Positions 1-9,808 of a stretch of 64,000 nt of DNA are shown one piece after another. The DNA comes from Lamellibrachia satsuma (taxonomy: Eukaryota; Annelida; Polychaeta; Sabellida; Siboglinidae): the NCBI GenBank assembly GCA_033239005.1, contig BSQZ01000002.1, positions 3,315,001 through 3,379,000 on the forward strand, written 5' to 3'. A program made the position numbers and the translations under genes. How positions within the stretch are numbered: position 1 is the first letter of the stretch; every line of letters begins with the position of its first letter. Under the pieces are notes generated by a model. It was not told where the DNA came from. It saw only the letters and a list, made by a program, of their open reading frames with translations, and ran no database searches.

Positions 1-711
1 CTACGGGGTCACGCCACACGAACCGCTCCCAATACGGGGGTAACCATAATATCGAACTCTCTTTGCATCGCAATGGTCGATGTGACGGTACAGTGCTACC
101 GATAATACATTTAACTATCAATAATTACCGTCGATAGTAACGATAGTTGAAAAACAAATCAGCAGGGCCACTTGTGTCACTGTAATACTGTTCGTAAACA
201 AACTTTTTTCAACTTTACTTGGTAATTTATTCATATCAACCTAACATCAACAATCGTCGATCACAACAGCATCATTCACAGATTCATTATTTTGAATCAA
301 CTGCTCCCAAGGCCACGCGATGGCGCCACCCACGAATGATGACTTTAGACAGCTGTCCTGGCTATTCGCTATTCCGTGATACAATAGCAATACTAATGGA
401 ATACTTATGAAACTATTGCAATAGTATTGCAACAGTAATACACCTATCTCAATACTATATCAATAGTACAACTATCTGCGAAGATACTGGTACTTCACTC
501 TAATTCTTTACCTTTGTACATTAACATTAAATGGTAAACTGGATAACGTTTACACACAACACGAGATAGAACCGCGTATAGGCCACGGTTTTATTCTGTG
601 TAATTACTTTAATAACACGGTTAAATGTGTGTGTTATTATTTGAGTCTCTTCTGAGCTGGACTGGACGAATGTGTTACACTATAGTTATTTCAACATGTG
701 TTATTCAACAG
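1..711. other. Non-coding stretch, probably intron upstream of the partial MOLO1-like gene
   Basis: I see no supportable gene here. Short open frames are unrelated to any family I know. The last ~50 bases (from about 660) resemble the intron end before exon 3 of the intact copy near 12,500, including a T-rich stretch and a terminal CAG, so this is most likely intron of a gene whose first exons lie outside the window. Confidence 0.4.
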
Positions 712-833
712 ATGCCCATCACGTGACAGTGCGAACCTGGAGGAGACCAATGCACTTTCCTAGCACCTGGGAAACACGTTGTGGAAGTTTAGAGACTGTG
801 ACAACCAAAGTGGTGTCTCAGACCGACGTATCG
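712..833 (+). pseudogene. Degenerate MOLO1-like exon 3 (left-edge copy)
   Basis: This segment aligns with exon 3 of the intact gene (12,547-12,676): an acceptor CAG at 709-711, then codons for CPSRDSANLEET matching YPSSDSEKLEAT, and the conserved WKF.DCDN block. In the family reading frame there is an in-frame TAG at 761-763, and the end has drifted (122 rather than 130 bases, donor-like GGTGAG at 833/834). The exon therefore cannot encode the domain as written. Either the left-edge gene is a pseudogene, although exons 4 and 5 downstream stay open, or this is a polymorphic null allele. Exons 1 and 2 would lie left of the window. Confidence 0.7.
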
Positions 834-867
834 GTGAGAAATGGTTGTTTCGCTAATTACTAATTCG

Positions 868-884
868 GTGCGTGCGTGTGTGTG

Positions 885-956
<72 letters not shown>

Positions 957-957
957 T
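868..957. repeat. (TG)n followed by (TGCG)n microsatellite
   Basis: A run of TG dinucleotides passes into about fifteen TGCG tetranucleotides, within the presumed intron 3 of the left-edge MOLO1-like copy. The same GCGT/ACGC motif recurs at 8,733, 9,731, 19,250, 28,353, 36,057 and 49,195. Confidence 0.95.
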
Positions 958-1309
958 GTCGCCATAACTCCACAGTAGGCGAAGTGGAAGAATAGTCCAG
1001 TAGAAATTGAGGATAACCCGGACATTAAGTAAAAAAACAAAATTTATATTTTAAGATGACTGGGTGGATGCCCAGAGTTCCCACAGAAAATGCAACCAAA
1101 TTCAATCCAGGGGAACCTTGATTTTTGCCCCAATCCTTGATTTGGGGTTGTGGTCCAATTTTGTGGTTCCGATTTGTGTTTGCGTTTGTTTGTCGGATTT
1201 TATTACTGTCTCATTTATTGGTCAATATGTTTTCTATGTTGTGAATAATGTTGCCCTGCGTTAAAAATGAATCATAAAGTTTAATTAGTGTCACATTAAT
1301 TGTCACTCG

Positions 1310-1925
1310 ATAAACACTACCCCACCCTATAAGGTCGTGAGTGCTTATTGTATCAAGCACATACATATTAACGTAACATTGTTGCCCATTTACCATATTA
1401 CATTGGGTTGTTTGATACCATGACGGTAGACCACCATGACACCCACTGGCAGTATTCCTGGTCATGTTTAACCATATGACATATCTCTGTAGGTTACTGA
1501 TTTCCAAGCCAAAACAATACCCCACCGTATAAGGTCGCGAATGCTTTCTTTGTCAAACAAATATTTATTAACATAACGGTGTCACCATTTAGCCATATTA
1601 CTTCGGGTTTTTATACTATGACATCCACTGGCATCAATAATAGCCATCTTGAACAATTTGGCGTCTCTCTTTATGTTTGTTGACAGCAAAAGACACACTC
1701 GCGGCTTTACAGGGTGGTGGAATGTTTAGGCCAGGAAATCAATACCTGCGTCAAAAGAGTGATGTTGAATGACTCGAAATGACCGGAGCAATGTCAGCGG
1801 GCGTCACAATTACGAAACAAAACAATAATTTAATGCGCATATTGTGCTATAATTTATTTGAATACGTATATGTTGACACAATAGCCACTGCTGACTTTAC
1901 ATAGTGGGAATGGTTAGGCCAGGAA
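1310..1925. repeat. Imperfect direct duplications within the intron
   Basis: A block starting ACCCCACCCTATAAGGTCG (about 1,319) recurs diverged near 1,520. A second block containing GGCCAGGAAATCA occurs near 1,731 and again near 1,917. The pieces look like successive diverged copies of one ~200-400 bp sequence. No protein family is recognised in the surrounding frames. Confidence 0.55.
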
Positions 1926-2554
1926 ATCAGTAATTGCCCCCCATAGAATGGCTAAAAACTACCAGGAATAATGTCACAATAGCAAATAAATTCGATTTAA
2001 TAACTACAATTTCATCTCAATTTTTACAAAATAGGCGCTTGCAATTCCGCACTAAATCCATGATATTTTCATTTATCTGTTTAATTGCTTTAGTATATTT
2101 TATTAAACAGACTATATATAATTCAAATTTAACACTTTGTCTTAATAACTATGTATTTCTCAATAATACATCAACTATCTTTAGGCCTTGGCAACAAAAT
2201 CGTTAACAACGTCCTGATTGGCCTTCCAGACCAGGTATACGCAATGGAGCCAAACTGGTACGGATAGCCAATAAAAGTAAATATGATGAAGGCACCGTAT
2301 GCATAATTTATTGTTCCTGAACAAAATATATACCCAAGGGTTGATTTTGATTTTGGTAAATTTTTTCTGCAAATCCAGGAAACCCTGCTAGTCATTTTAA
2401 GACACAAATTTACCTTTTAACCAAAATGTTCGGGTTTGGTCAAACATGTGCTGATTTCTACTGGACTAGTATGCGAAATGGGCATGAATCGTTTATTTGG
2501 AGGACATAATTAAAACACACGAGATTGTCTGTTGCATGAGAAAACAAGAGCGAC

Positions 2555-2809
2555 GAAATGTTTACATTATGTCTCTCGCAGCCGTGGCCGAGAACGGAGA
2601 GCGGTGAAATGTTTACATTGTGTCTCTCGCAGCCGTGGCCGAGAACGGAGAGCGGTGAAATGTTTACATTGTGTCTCTCGCAGCCGTGGCCGAGAACGGA
2701 GAGCGGTGAAATGTTTACATTATGTCTCTCGCAGCCGTGGCCGAGAACGGAGAGCGGTGAAATGTTTACATTGTGTCTCTCGCAGCCGTGGCCGAGAACG
2801 GAGAGCGGT
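2555..2809 (+). repeat. 51-bp minisatellite, 5 units, each carrying the exon 4 3' splice site
   Basis: Five near-identical 51-bp units start at 2,555, 2,606, 2,657, 2,708 and 2,759. Each has 27 bases of intron end (GAAATGTTTACATTRTG then TCTCTCGCAG) followed by the first 24 bases of exon 4 (CCGTGGCCGAGAACGGAGAG). The candidate exon starts after CAG are 2,582, 2,633, 2,684, 2,735 and 2,786. Because 51 is 17 codons and the frame is open from 2,558 to 2,926, any of the five acceptors gives an in-frame exon 4. Orphan paralogous exon 4 copies at 9,654 and 24,910 (minus strand) have only a single unit, showing the unexpanded state. Confidence 0.9.
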
Positions 2810-2922
2810 GTGCGGAAGAAACTCTCAGATTGGAGCGTCAGAATGGTAGTCAACGAAACGAGTGATATCTTCAAAGATCGGCGCTTCGGAAAGGGACTGA
2901 CGTATATCCCCAAGCAATACCT
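2786..2922 (+). CDS. MOLO1-like exon 4 (left-edge copy), shortest form
   Basis: Exon 4 of the five-exon MOLO1-like gene. It begins in phase 0 after the last of five tandem acceptors and encodes PWPRTESGVRKKLSDWSV and so on, matching VWTSTASGVRKKLSDKCV of the intact gene, and ends CAA TAC CT before GTGAGT (donor at 2,923) in phase 2. That phase and the 137-base length are identical to the paralogs. It forms the C-terminal helical part of the extracellular MOLO1/TPM-like domain. Use of an upstream acceptor would add one to four copies of a 17-residue segment. The upstream exon 3 carries a stop, so whether this exon is translated in this copy is doubtful. Confidence 0.75.
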
Positions 2923-3290
2923 GTGAGTACACACATAAATATGTCAGAGTTAAATACCTGATGTCATAAACTACAAAAATGGAGGAGCCGACTAGTAATG
3001 GTGGTCGAGTGAAAAGTTTGGCCAACGAATGAAATGCCGATCGCTTTCAGCTGTCGCGAAGTTCATTATATAAGAAATTAGCCTCACAGCAGGAATTTCT
3101 TCCAGCCCGTGGCAGTTTTACTCCTGCAGACTGAAGGAAATTCCAGATTTATTATTAATACAATTAATAAAAATGGCTTTAAGCATAATAATTTTTCGTC
3201 TTTTCACCAGTTTTCAAACTAATAAAGGGTATTAGGTATTGGTTGATATATTTTTTAATAAACGACTCGTTGTGGTTTTGTTTGTAACAG

Positions 3291-3738
3291 AGAGGTTCAG
3301 TCGGGAAAACGAGATTGCTTCGCGAGATCCGTTGGAACAACACCAGCGGTGGTGTTTGGTATCTTCAGCCTGGTGGTGGGAGTGATACTCGTTTTCGTCT
3401 TCACTTATTTCTGCTGTGGCAGCTGCTGCGATAACGGTGGCGACGTCAACAGCAGTAACCGCAGCGGTGGCCACCGCCCTGAAACGGCGAACCGGACTAG
3501 AGGAAACTACCTGGGTAGCGCGCATCACAGCAGCGGAACAGGGGACGTTGTTGTCTTCGTCGGAAGTGGCCTCGGTAGCGGTAGAGGCGTCGGCTTCGAG
3601 GACGGTGGCTGCAGTGGTGGTTTCGACAGTGGTGGCGGCGGTGGCGGCGGTGGCGGCGGTGGCGGCGATGGCGGCGGTGGCGGCGGTGGCGGCGGTGGCT
3701 GTGACAGTGGCGGCGGAGGTGGCTGTGGCGGATTCTGA
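3291..3738 (+). CDS. MOLO1-like exon 5: membrane span and glycine-rich tail (left-edge copy)
   Basis: The acceptor TTTGTAACAG ends at 3,290. Reading on from exon 4 (phase 2) gives LEVQSGKRDCFARSVGTT, then a hydrophobic span VVFGIFSLVVGVILVFVFTYF, a Cys-rich juxtamembrane CCGSCCDN, a Ser/Asn/Gly-rich linker and a poly-glycine tail ending CGGF and TGA at 3,736-3,738. The layout (ectodomain, single span, intracellular Gly-rich tail) matches the intact copy at 14,935-15,400. The tail is encoded by GGTGGC repeats and is probably length-variable. A poly(A) signal candidate lies about 140 bp downstream. Confidence 0.75.
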
Positions 3739-3876
3739 TTTGTCAATATACACCGCGTTCGACCGCTGGTGTCAGAAAGCAACAGGAAAGACATACACAA
3801 CGCGATGATTTTGAGAAAGTACAACAAAGGAGTTACCCACAAAACCTTTCTGATATTGTAGGAATATCAATAGGTT

Positions 3877-3882
3877 AATAAA
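3877..3882 (+). promoter_or_regulatory. Candidate poly(A) signal AATAAA
   Basis: AATAAA lies 139 bp after the stop codon of the left-edge MOLO1-like copy. It is the first canonical hexamer downstream. This is position-based only. Confidence 0.4.
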
Positions 3883-4450
3883 TTGCTCACAAATGTATAT
3901 TTTGTAGATAGAAACGTTTTAACATGTGTATTGTAGAGTGTTGTAAGGCGGGTACGTTGCAATAGACATTAGTGTTTTCATAAGTAGATTAATGACGTTG
4001 TTCCAATAGGAGACCTACCAATTACCATTTACATAGGTCATTTAGGAAGGGCGTATTTAGTCTTATAAGCTAGTCATTTACACTAGATAATGCATTAAAA
4101 CAATATGAATGAAAGAACGAACGAACGAAAATCTTGTTAAAGCGGCTAGCTATGCTGATGATGCAAATGCAAACTATAAAGCTAAAATAAATGCATATCA
4201 ATGGGATCTATTACTTACTACTCACTCTCTGTGATACCAAAAAATATCTTAGCTCGTGATTACAAGACAAATGTAAAATAACGTATAATGTTGGAACAAT
4301 GTGAGGATGTTTTGCTGCACCTTGGACGTTGGTTTGAAATACACGTATGAACAATGTCAGTGATTTATCTCTGTGAGTATTACTGCATATAATTTGGTGT
4401 TCTGATATTTTTACTTTTTTAATTAAAGATTTGTCTTCTTTTTGATAAAT
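3883..4450. other. Intergenic, nothing recognised
   Basis: AT-rich sequence between the left-edge MOLO1-like copy and the inverted exon 1. It contains a short GAAC/GAACG run near 4,110 and no open frame of note. Confidence 0.4.
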
Positions 4451-4530
4451 ATTAGTTTGATATGTGGATAACAGATCGCAACTGAATTTAACTAAATTCC
4501 ATTAAATGACTGCACAAGTGAACAATAAAC

Positions 4531-5059
4531 CTTCTTGCTTCGTGAGCAGCCGAGCCGGGTCACAAACCCACGACTTGCTGCCGTTGTTTCCGCAGTCGTC
4601 GACGTCGACTTCAGGGTTGGGAACTCGGACTTGGTCCGCGAGTCGATCGTCGCTGCCGAGTTGACGGGCACTTTCTTCACGGACACGGTACCCGTGTTAA
4701 CGGTAATAGGTTTGCAGGGCGTAGACGAGTTGATTGGTACTGTCGTTATATCGTACAGCGTGGACGAGTTGATTGGTACTGTCGTTGTCTCCTACAGCAT
4801 GGACGAGTTGATTGGTACTGTCGCTGTCTCGTACAGCGTGGACGAGTTGATTGGTACTGTCGTTGTCTCGTACAGCGTGGACGAGTTGATTGGTACTGTC
4901 GTTGTCTCGTACAGCGTGGATGAGTTGATTGGTACTGTCGTTGTCTCGTACAGCGTGGACGAGTTGCCGTGTGTAGTCGTCGTCTCGTACAGCGGGTTCG
5001 AGTCAACACGTACAGCTGCGCTAAGCAGAATACACATAACGACTAAAAGTGGCCGGTAT
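4531..5059 (-). pseudogene. Orphan MOLO1-like exon 1, inverted, with 39-bp coding repeats
   Basis: Read on the minus strand this matches exon 1 of the intact gene: the 5' region, a signal-peptide remnant, tandem LYETTTVPINSST repeats, a TGTVSVKKVPVNSAATIDSRTKSEF stretch (split here: TGTVSVKKVPVNS, AATIDSRTKSEF), then CGNNGSKSWVCDPARLL and the donor-side GAAG followed by GTT (4,528-4,530). It is broken in three ways. The ancestral start codon is ATA (5,057-5,059), although an in-frame ATG exists at 5,035-5,037. A TAC codon has become TAG at 4,792-4,794. A one-base loss near 4,605 shifts the frame before the conserved cysteines. No exon 2-5 follows on this strand. It is the duplicate of the inverted exon at 21,348-21,681. 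Confidence 0.75.
4731..4970 (-). repeat. 39-bp coding minisatellite of MOLO1-like exon 1
   Basis: About six tandem 39-bp units encode a 13-residue repeat of the type LYETTTVPINSST on the minus strand. The sister exon at 21,348 has about two, so copy number has changed since the segmental duplication. Related arrays occur at 18,530-18,860, 8,812-8,935 and 62,320-62,740. Confidence 0.85.
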
Positions 5060-5090
5060 GATGTTTATGTCAGTAGACTACTACGCTAGC

Positions 5091-5115
5091 AAGATAATTT
5101 CGAACTCGCCCTGCA
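5091..5115 (-). promoter_or_regulatory. Conserved start-proximal block (inverted exon 1)
   Basis: On the minus strand, TGCAGGGCGAGTTCGAAATTA matches the GCAGAGCGAGTTAGAAATCAC block found ~40-60 bp before the ATG in the other MOLO1-like copies (10,630, 25,870, 18,434, 33,251). It is probably 5'UTR or initiator sequence. Confidence 0.35.
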
Positions 5116-5329
5116 TGTAGCATATACAATCCAAATATATTACATACGTACCGCTGTAATCTTTACAATCGACTTGGTGAAATGTCACTGCCAATGTGCA
5201 CAATAGTAATCAATTCGTTCCCTTTGTTCCGCGACGAGTAAAGAACGACATCGACTGTTGTAATAATATTATGGCGACGCGAGAGCGGTTAAACAGCGCT
5301 GTTTACGCAGTTAGGTCGCACTGACTCTG

Positions 5330-7705
5330 CCAGGAATTAGTGCCCTGCACGGGCCCGGCTTTGGGTCCTAACCAGGCCGGACTTCTACATCATTTTGCGG
5401 GCCGGGCCGTGCCGTGCCGGGACTGGGCCTACATATTGCGGGCCCGGGCCGGGCCTGGGCTGAACAAAAATTAAACACATCGGGCTTGGGCCGGGCCTGG
5501 GCCTAGTGTGAGCGGGCCGGGCCGGGCTTGGGCTGGGCCTGGACATAATAAAAATATTCATACAAAACCCACATTATTAATTTTATTGTTAATAAAAACT
5601 GATTATACATTGTAATTCTGGTTAATGAATGCTTAAAATTATTTCTTTAGTATTATATAGTTGCAAATTGAGATATTGCATGGAATTATGAATGACACTA
5701 GTGCTTTATACATTGGAATGCAGTTTAACCTCTTTTCAACAATGGGACTTCCTATGGTATCATTTTAATAATGTGCATTCTTTTAATAGAGACATTTCAT
5801 ATAAAATGTATGCATAGTCGCATGCCCATATCTTTGTATTGTAATTCTTTAAACATGTACTGGCTTTCCAAGACACAGTGACTGGAGTAGTGGCACTTGT
5901 TTCACTGGCTTCATCACAGTTTATGCATGTGTCGAACATATGCCGCAGCGCTTACTATCATCTATCTCGAATTGCTAAGATTCGAGACTCACTTACCACC
6001 AGCGTTTGCAAAAGTCTGATTCACGGACTAGTAACATCACGGCTTGACTATGACAATGCGATGCTATTTTTAATAACCGATCGCCTCCTGCACCGTCTGG
6101 AAATGGTCCAGCGGTCAGCGGCTCGCATTGTCATGCAGATTCGACGGGGTGATCACCAGTCCATGACGACAATACTGCGGCAACTACACTGGCTGCCAAT
6201 TAAGAGAAGGATTGAGTATAAGATACTCGTCCTTGTGCACAAGGCACTCTACGGAGGCACACCAGAGTACCTTGCCGCACTGCTGCACCAGTACGCACCA
6301 AGACGCGGCCTACGCTCTGCCGGCGGGCTACTTCTCGACGTGTCACGAGTCAACCTAGAACGTTTCGGCCGCCGAGCATTTGCCTGTGCTGGCCCCACGC
6401 TGTGGAATAACCTGCCTGCCAACATACGTGGAAACGGCAACCACCCGCAATTCAAGAAGCTACTAAAGACATTTCTTTGTTCAACTTAAATGGTTTTACC
6501 GCTTTGATATTGCATTTTAAATGATCTCATTACATATTATCAATCCTATTTATGTTCTGTATTATTGATGATATTAGCGTTTTATTTCCTATTTGAGATT
6601 TATCTTTTATATACAAATGCCATGTAATCAGTATACTTTTTTTAATAATTTTACACACGCGAACATTCTGCATAGTTTTTAACATTTTATACAGGGCATG
6701 TATTATTATTATTATCGCTATCTACATACAAGTTTGTATCGTGTGAACTGATGTATGTACACACCCGTGAACGGGGCAGTAGCCCCGGATTTGATGGTGT
6801 CAAAATAAAGTGTTATTATTATTTATTATATGTTCCCATCATTCTTCTTCAGCTCAAACTTCATATCCCTTAATCCGTGAAGTCTAGACTTTGTAAACCG
6901 CATATTTTTGGCATGAATGTACCCTTTTGCATAGATGTAATGGCCCCATACCTGGCCACTTAAGTTCACCTGGCTGGAAGCAGCCAGCCCCAAATGTTTA
7001 CTTTAGACAGATTTGCAGAGGCAATCAAGCCATGATTAACTATCAACTTATCACCCTTTGACCAAACCAGTGGACATTCTATTGTCTAGGTCTCCCCTCC
7101 AAACAGTGCCTGCCTGAATGACCAGCCCACTGGCCACTGCCCATTGCCCAGTAGTGCCAGTACCCGGTACCCACCCTAGTTGGTAATTGGTATTTTTCAA
7201 TTGTGTGAACTAGTGGCTACTATTTAGTATCTACAGTTTCCCCAGTACTGATTCATTCACACTTATACTAATCCACACATGTATAAACCTAATCTATCTC
7301 AGGCTAGTGACTGCAGGCCTGCTGGAAATGCCACTGGGTGTCAATGCCAGTGGGTGACATAGTAGTAGCTAGTACTAGCTACTAGCTAGACCAGGGCTAG
7401 ACACTACTAAACAACAACTGACATTAGTATTTCAATAGTAAACATTATACAATATTCGTATATTATATTTTTATTTAATAAAACAATAAGCCTATTTTAC
7501 AGTTTATTTGTGTTTCGTATTTCTTATAAGATTATAGTTTTATCTTCTCTAAACTTGGCGGGCCGCGGGCTTGCGGGCCGCGGGCTTACCCGTCTTTGGC
7601 CCGCGGGTATGGCCCGGGTATGGGCCTGAAACTTGCGGGCCGGGCCTGGCCTGGGCCAAACATTCACGGTCTTATTATAGACCCGCGCAGGGCACTACCA
7701 GGAAT
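5330..7705. mobile_element. hAT-like DNA transposon, non-autonomous, with 8-bp target duplication
   Basis: The direct 8-mer CCAGGAAT at 5,330-5,337 and 7,698-7,705 flanks an element with inverted ends TAGTGCCCTGCACGGG (5,338 on) and, at the other end, its near-complement CCCGCGCAGGGCACTA (to 7,697). The segmental duplicate has the uninterrupted empty site near 21,861 (CCAGCAAT). Terminal inverted repeats with an 8-bp TSD are the hallmark of hAT elements. Subterminal DNA is rich in GGGCCGGGCC-type runs. The interior has no transposase frame but carries a LINE 3' fragment and a segment that also occurs at 23,528-24,177. Confidence 0.85.
5870..6830 (+). mobile_element. LINE 3' fragment (reverse transcriptase C-terminal region) nested in the hAT-like element
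   Basis: An open frame (5,878-6,489) encodes the C-terminal part of a non-LTR retrotransposon ORF2: ICRSAYYHLSRIAKIRD, SLIHGLVTSRLDYDNAM, RLEMVQRSAARIV, LHWLPIKRRIEYKILVLVHK, RAFACAGPTLWNNLPANIR. The untranslated end has GGGGCAGTAGCCCCGG and finishes in AAAATAAAG and TTATTATT repeats near 6,830, as in CR1/L2-type LINE tails. It is 5'-truncated and lacks endonuclease and palm domains. The equivalent sequence at 23,528-24,177 lacks this insertion, so the LINE is younger than the split of those two copies. Confidence 0.85.
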
Positions 7706-8732
7706 GCAAATAGTCCACAGACGACGAACTGGTTGTCAGTCAACGACGTATTTACATCAGGATTTACGCGACCGCATATGGTTTAATTTACTGTGACACC
7801 GAACAGGTGGCCTGCGGTTGTAAACTGTCAAGTGTTTACGCTTCTCGACGACGCTAGTTGTACAACGTTACTGGTGTGTGCGAGGGTGCAAAAACAAAAA
7901 CCGACTAACGGCGGATTCACAGGGATTTCGGGTATCATACCACAATCCTTCTTCGTTAGTAGCAGTTATACATGTCAACTCACTACACATCTCTGTCGTT
8001 AGCCATTTGATTCCGCCATACAATTTTCCTTGTTAGAAATATAAAACGCATGAACGTAAATGATGTAAAATTTACGCTCTTATGGAAAAGTGACGTCCGT
8101 CGCCCGCTATAGAGACTCCACGCGAATCTAGCAACCTTATGATGTGTGGCCTACGACGCTGTGACAGGTCACGCTTACACAAGTGACGTCGTCCGTGACG
8201 GACACGCCTGACTGAACAAGTGAAACGTGGGGATTTCCTGTACTCCGCAGTTACAACGGCTCACGACAAAAACAACCATGTGTTTACGTGACTCGGTGAA
8301 CTGATACATGATACTAATTTTAGCGGAATGAGAGTGCTATAACAAATAACGAGCAACGGCGGATTCACGTATGTTCCAGGAATCATACCACAATCCTTTT
8401 TTCGCTAATAACAACATTATTATAATAACTTTGTTTAAATCACTCCAATTACCTGTCTTAGGCCAGTTGTTTCGGCCATTTACAAAGACGATATTTTTGC
8501 TTGTTAGAAATATTGCACGTATGAACGTCAAATATGTAAAAATGCACCATCGGAGGAAAAATTACATCCTTCGTCCGCTATATAATTTATATGCGGATCC
8601 TTCGTGGTGAAGGGAGAAGCGGTAATTTGTTGATTTTCCGTTATACACAGTTAAAGTGGTTCCCGATAAAAAAGGGTATGTTCCATGTGCCGCGTGTGTG
8701 GTATTGTGCGGTGTGACGCGGTGTGCGTGTGC
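7706..8732. other. Duplicated non-coding segment (matches 21,865-22,850)
   Basis: Continuous with 21,865-22,850 in the sister duplicate (for example GCAAATAGTCCACA and GACGTCGTCCGTGACGGA). It has internal similarity too: AACGGCGGATTCAC plus a CACAATCC block occurs near 7,909 and 8,352. No conserved coding frame is seen. Confidence 0.5.
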
Positions 8733-8759
8733 GTGCATGATTACGTGCGTGCATGGGTG

Positions 8760-8795
<36 letters not shown>

Positions 8796-8811
8796 TGTGG
8801 GTGCGTGTTTG
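8733..8811. repeat. (GCGT)n microsatellite abutting MOLO1-like exon 1 repeats
   Basis: GTGCGTGC tetranucleotide repeats run directly into the next feature. Confidence 0.9.
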
Positions 8812-8935
8812 AGCAAGGGCTTAGTCGTCTCGTACAGCGGGGACGAGTACAAGGGGTTAGTTTTTGTTTCGTACAGTGGCGACGAATGCACGGGTTTAGT
8901 CATCTCGTACATTGGGGACGGGTTGACGGGTTGAC
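8812..8935 (-). pseudogene. Fragment of MOLO1-like exon 1 repeat region (inverted)
   Basis: The minus strand encodes SPMYEMTKPVHSSPLYETKT, then NPLYSSPLYETTKPLL, clearly the SPLYETT repeat of MOLO1-like exon 1, and then runs into (ACGC)n. There is no start, signal peptide or conserved-domain part. The sister segment near 22,870 lacks it, so it was gained here or lost there after duplication. Confidence 0.6.
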
Positions 8936-9317
8936 GGACTGACGGGTTCAGCCGTCGTGAACTGATCTGAAGTTCGAAACATATCCAACTACCATTACCG
9001 AAATGAATTATGATTAAACTTCGGAATATACGATATTTTTTATGAATTTCATTATGAAATAATTACAAAGGTAATAATGATAAACAAACTACCATTTTAC
9101 ATTATTACGCGTAATCCCAACAAAAAGTTGCAAAGTGCAACGTTCGATTTTTCTGACAAATCATTTATTATGGATTAGTTGTTAGTAAAAGTCAACAGAT
9201 ATTATTATCCACTGTCTTTACTATTTCTTTTTATTTCTAAATCGAGCTATCTACACGACACATCCTGTGACTATACGAGGACAAAATAAAACAACTGAAA
9301 TAAAAACATTCCAGAGC

Positions 9318-9545
9318 CACTTTGTCTATCTATATCCGCCGAACTGACAATATCTCAGGGCCATCTTGTCTCTTTACGTCCACCGAACTGACAATATTGC
9401 AGGGCCATCTTGTCTCTTTACGTCCATTGAACTGACAATATCCCAGGGCCATCTTGTCTCTTTACGTCCACCGAACTGACAATATCGCAGGGCCATCTTG
9501 TCTCTTTACGTCCACCGAACTGACAATATCCCAGGTTGTCTGCAC
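9318..9545 (-). repeat. 44-bp tandem repeat, about 5 units
   Basis: Units like GAACTGACAATATCGCAGGG + CCATCTTGTCTCTTTACGTC + CACC repeat about five times. The same repeat appears in opposite orientation at 15,720-15,960 downstream of the intact gene, and a matching pair brackets the second copy (24,735-24,800 and 30,410-30,625). Confidence 0.85.
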
Positions 9546-9557
9546 ATTAATGTGACT

Positions 9558-9654
9558 TAGTGGAAATGTCTGATACGATTGTTGAGTTGAATATCATTCT
9601 GACGCATAGATCTGATAGTTTATTCCGCCCGCTATTCGCCGTATTCGTCCGCAC
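9558..9654 (-). pseudogene. Orphan MOLO1-like exon 4 (inverted)
   Basis: The minus strand reads ...TCACTCCCCGGCAG, then codons VRTNTANSGRNKLSDLCVRM and IFNSTIVSDIS, aligned with exon 4 of the left-edge copy (KLSDWSVRMVVNETSDIF). The upstream intron also matches that copy (TTGCATGAG, ACGAGCGA). The 3' half of the exon and the donor are missing, and the exon runs straight into the 44-bp repeat. No companion exons exist on this strand nearby. Confidence 0.7.
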
Positions 9655-9730
9655 CTGCCGGGGAGTGACACAGAATAAAAATTTCATCGCTCGTATTTAC
9701 TCATGCAACAGAACATTTCGTGTCAATTCA

Positions 9731-9732
9731 CA

Positions 9733-9764
<32 letters not shown>

Positions 9765-9808
9765 CACACGTACATACTCCCACGCACACGCGCACATGCA
9801 CACGCACA
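9731..9808. repeat. (ACGC)n/(CA)n microsatellite
   Basis: CACGCACG tetranucleotides pass into CACACACG-type repeats just upstream (minus-strand sense) of the orphan exon 4. The sister locus has a (CA)n tract at the same place (24,985-25,043). Confidence 0.9.

Noticed and set aside
2458..2934. Minus-strand protein with repeated LSVLGHGCERHNVNISP
   Set aside because: Antisense of the 51-bp unit; open only because the unit is 3n. The sense strand has homologous exon structure.
3232..3842. Long minus-strand and alternate-frame ORFs of Ala/Thr or poly-Pro across exon 5
   Set aside because: They are antisense or shifted readings of the GGC-rich glycine tail; the + frame with membrane span and conserved splice phase is the supported one.
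4746..5009. Arg/Cys-rich TRPRCTRQRQYQS repeat frame
   Set aside because: A shifted frame of the 39-bp exon 1 repeat.
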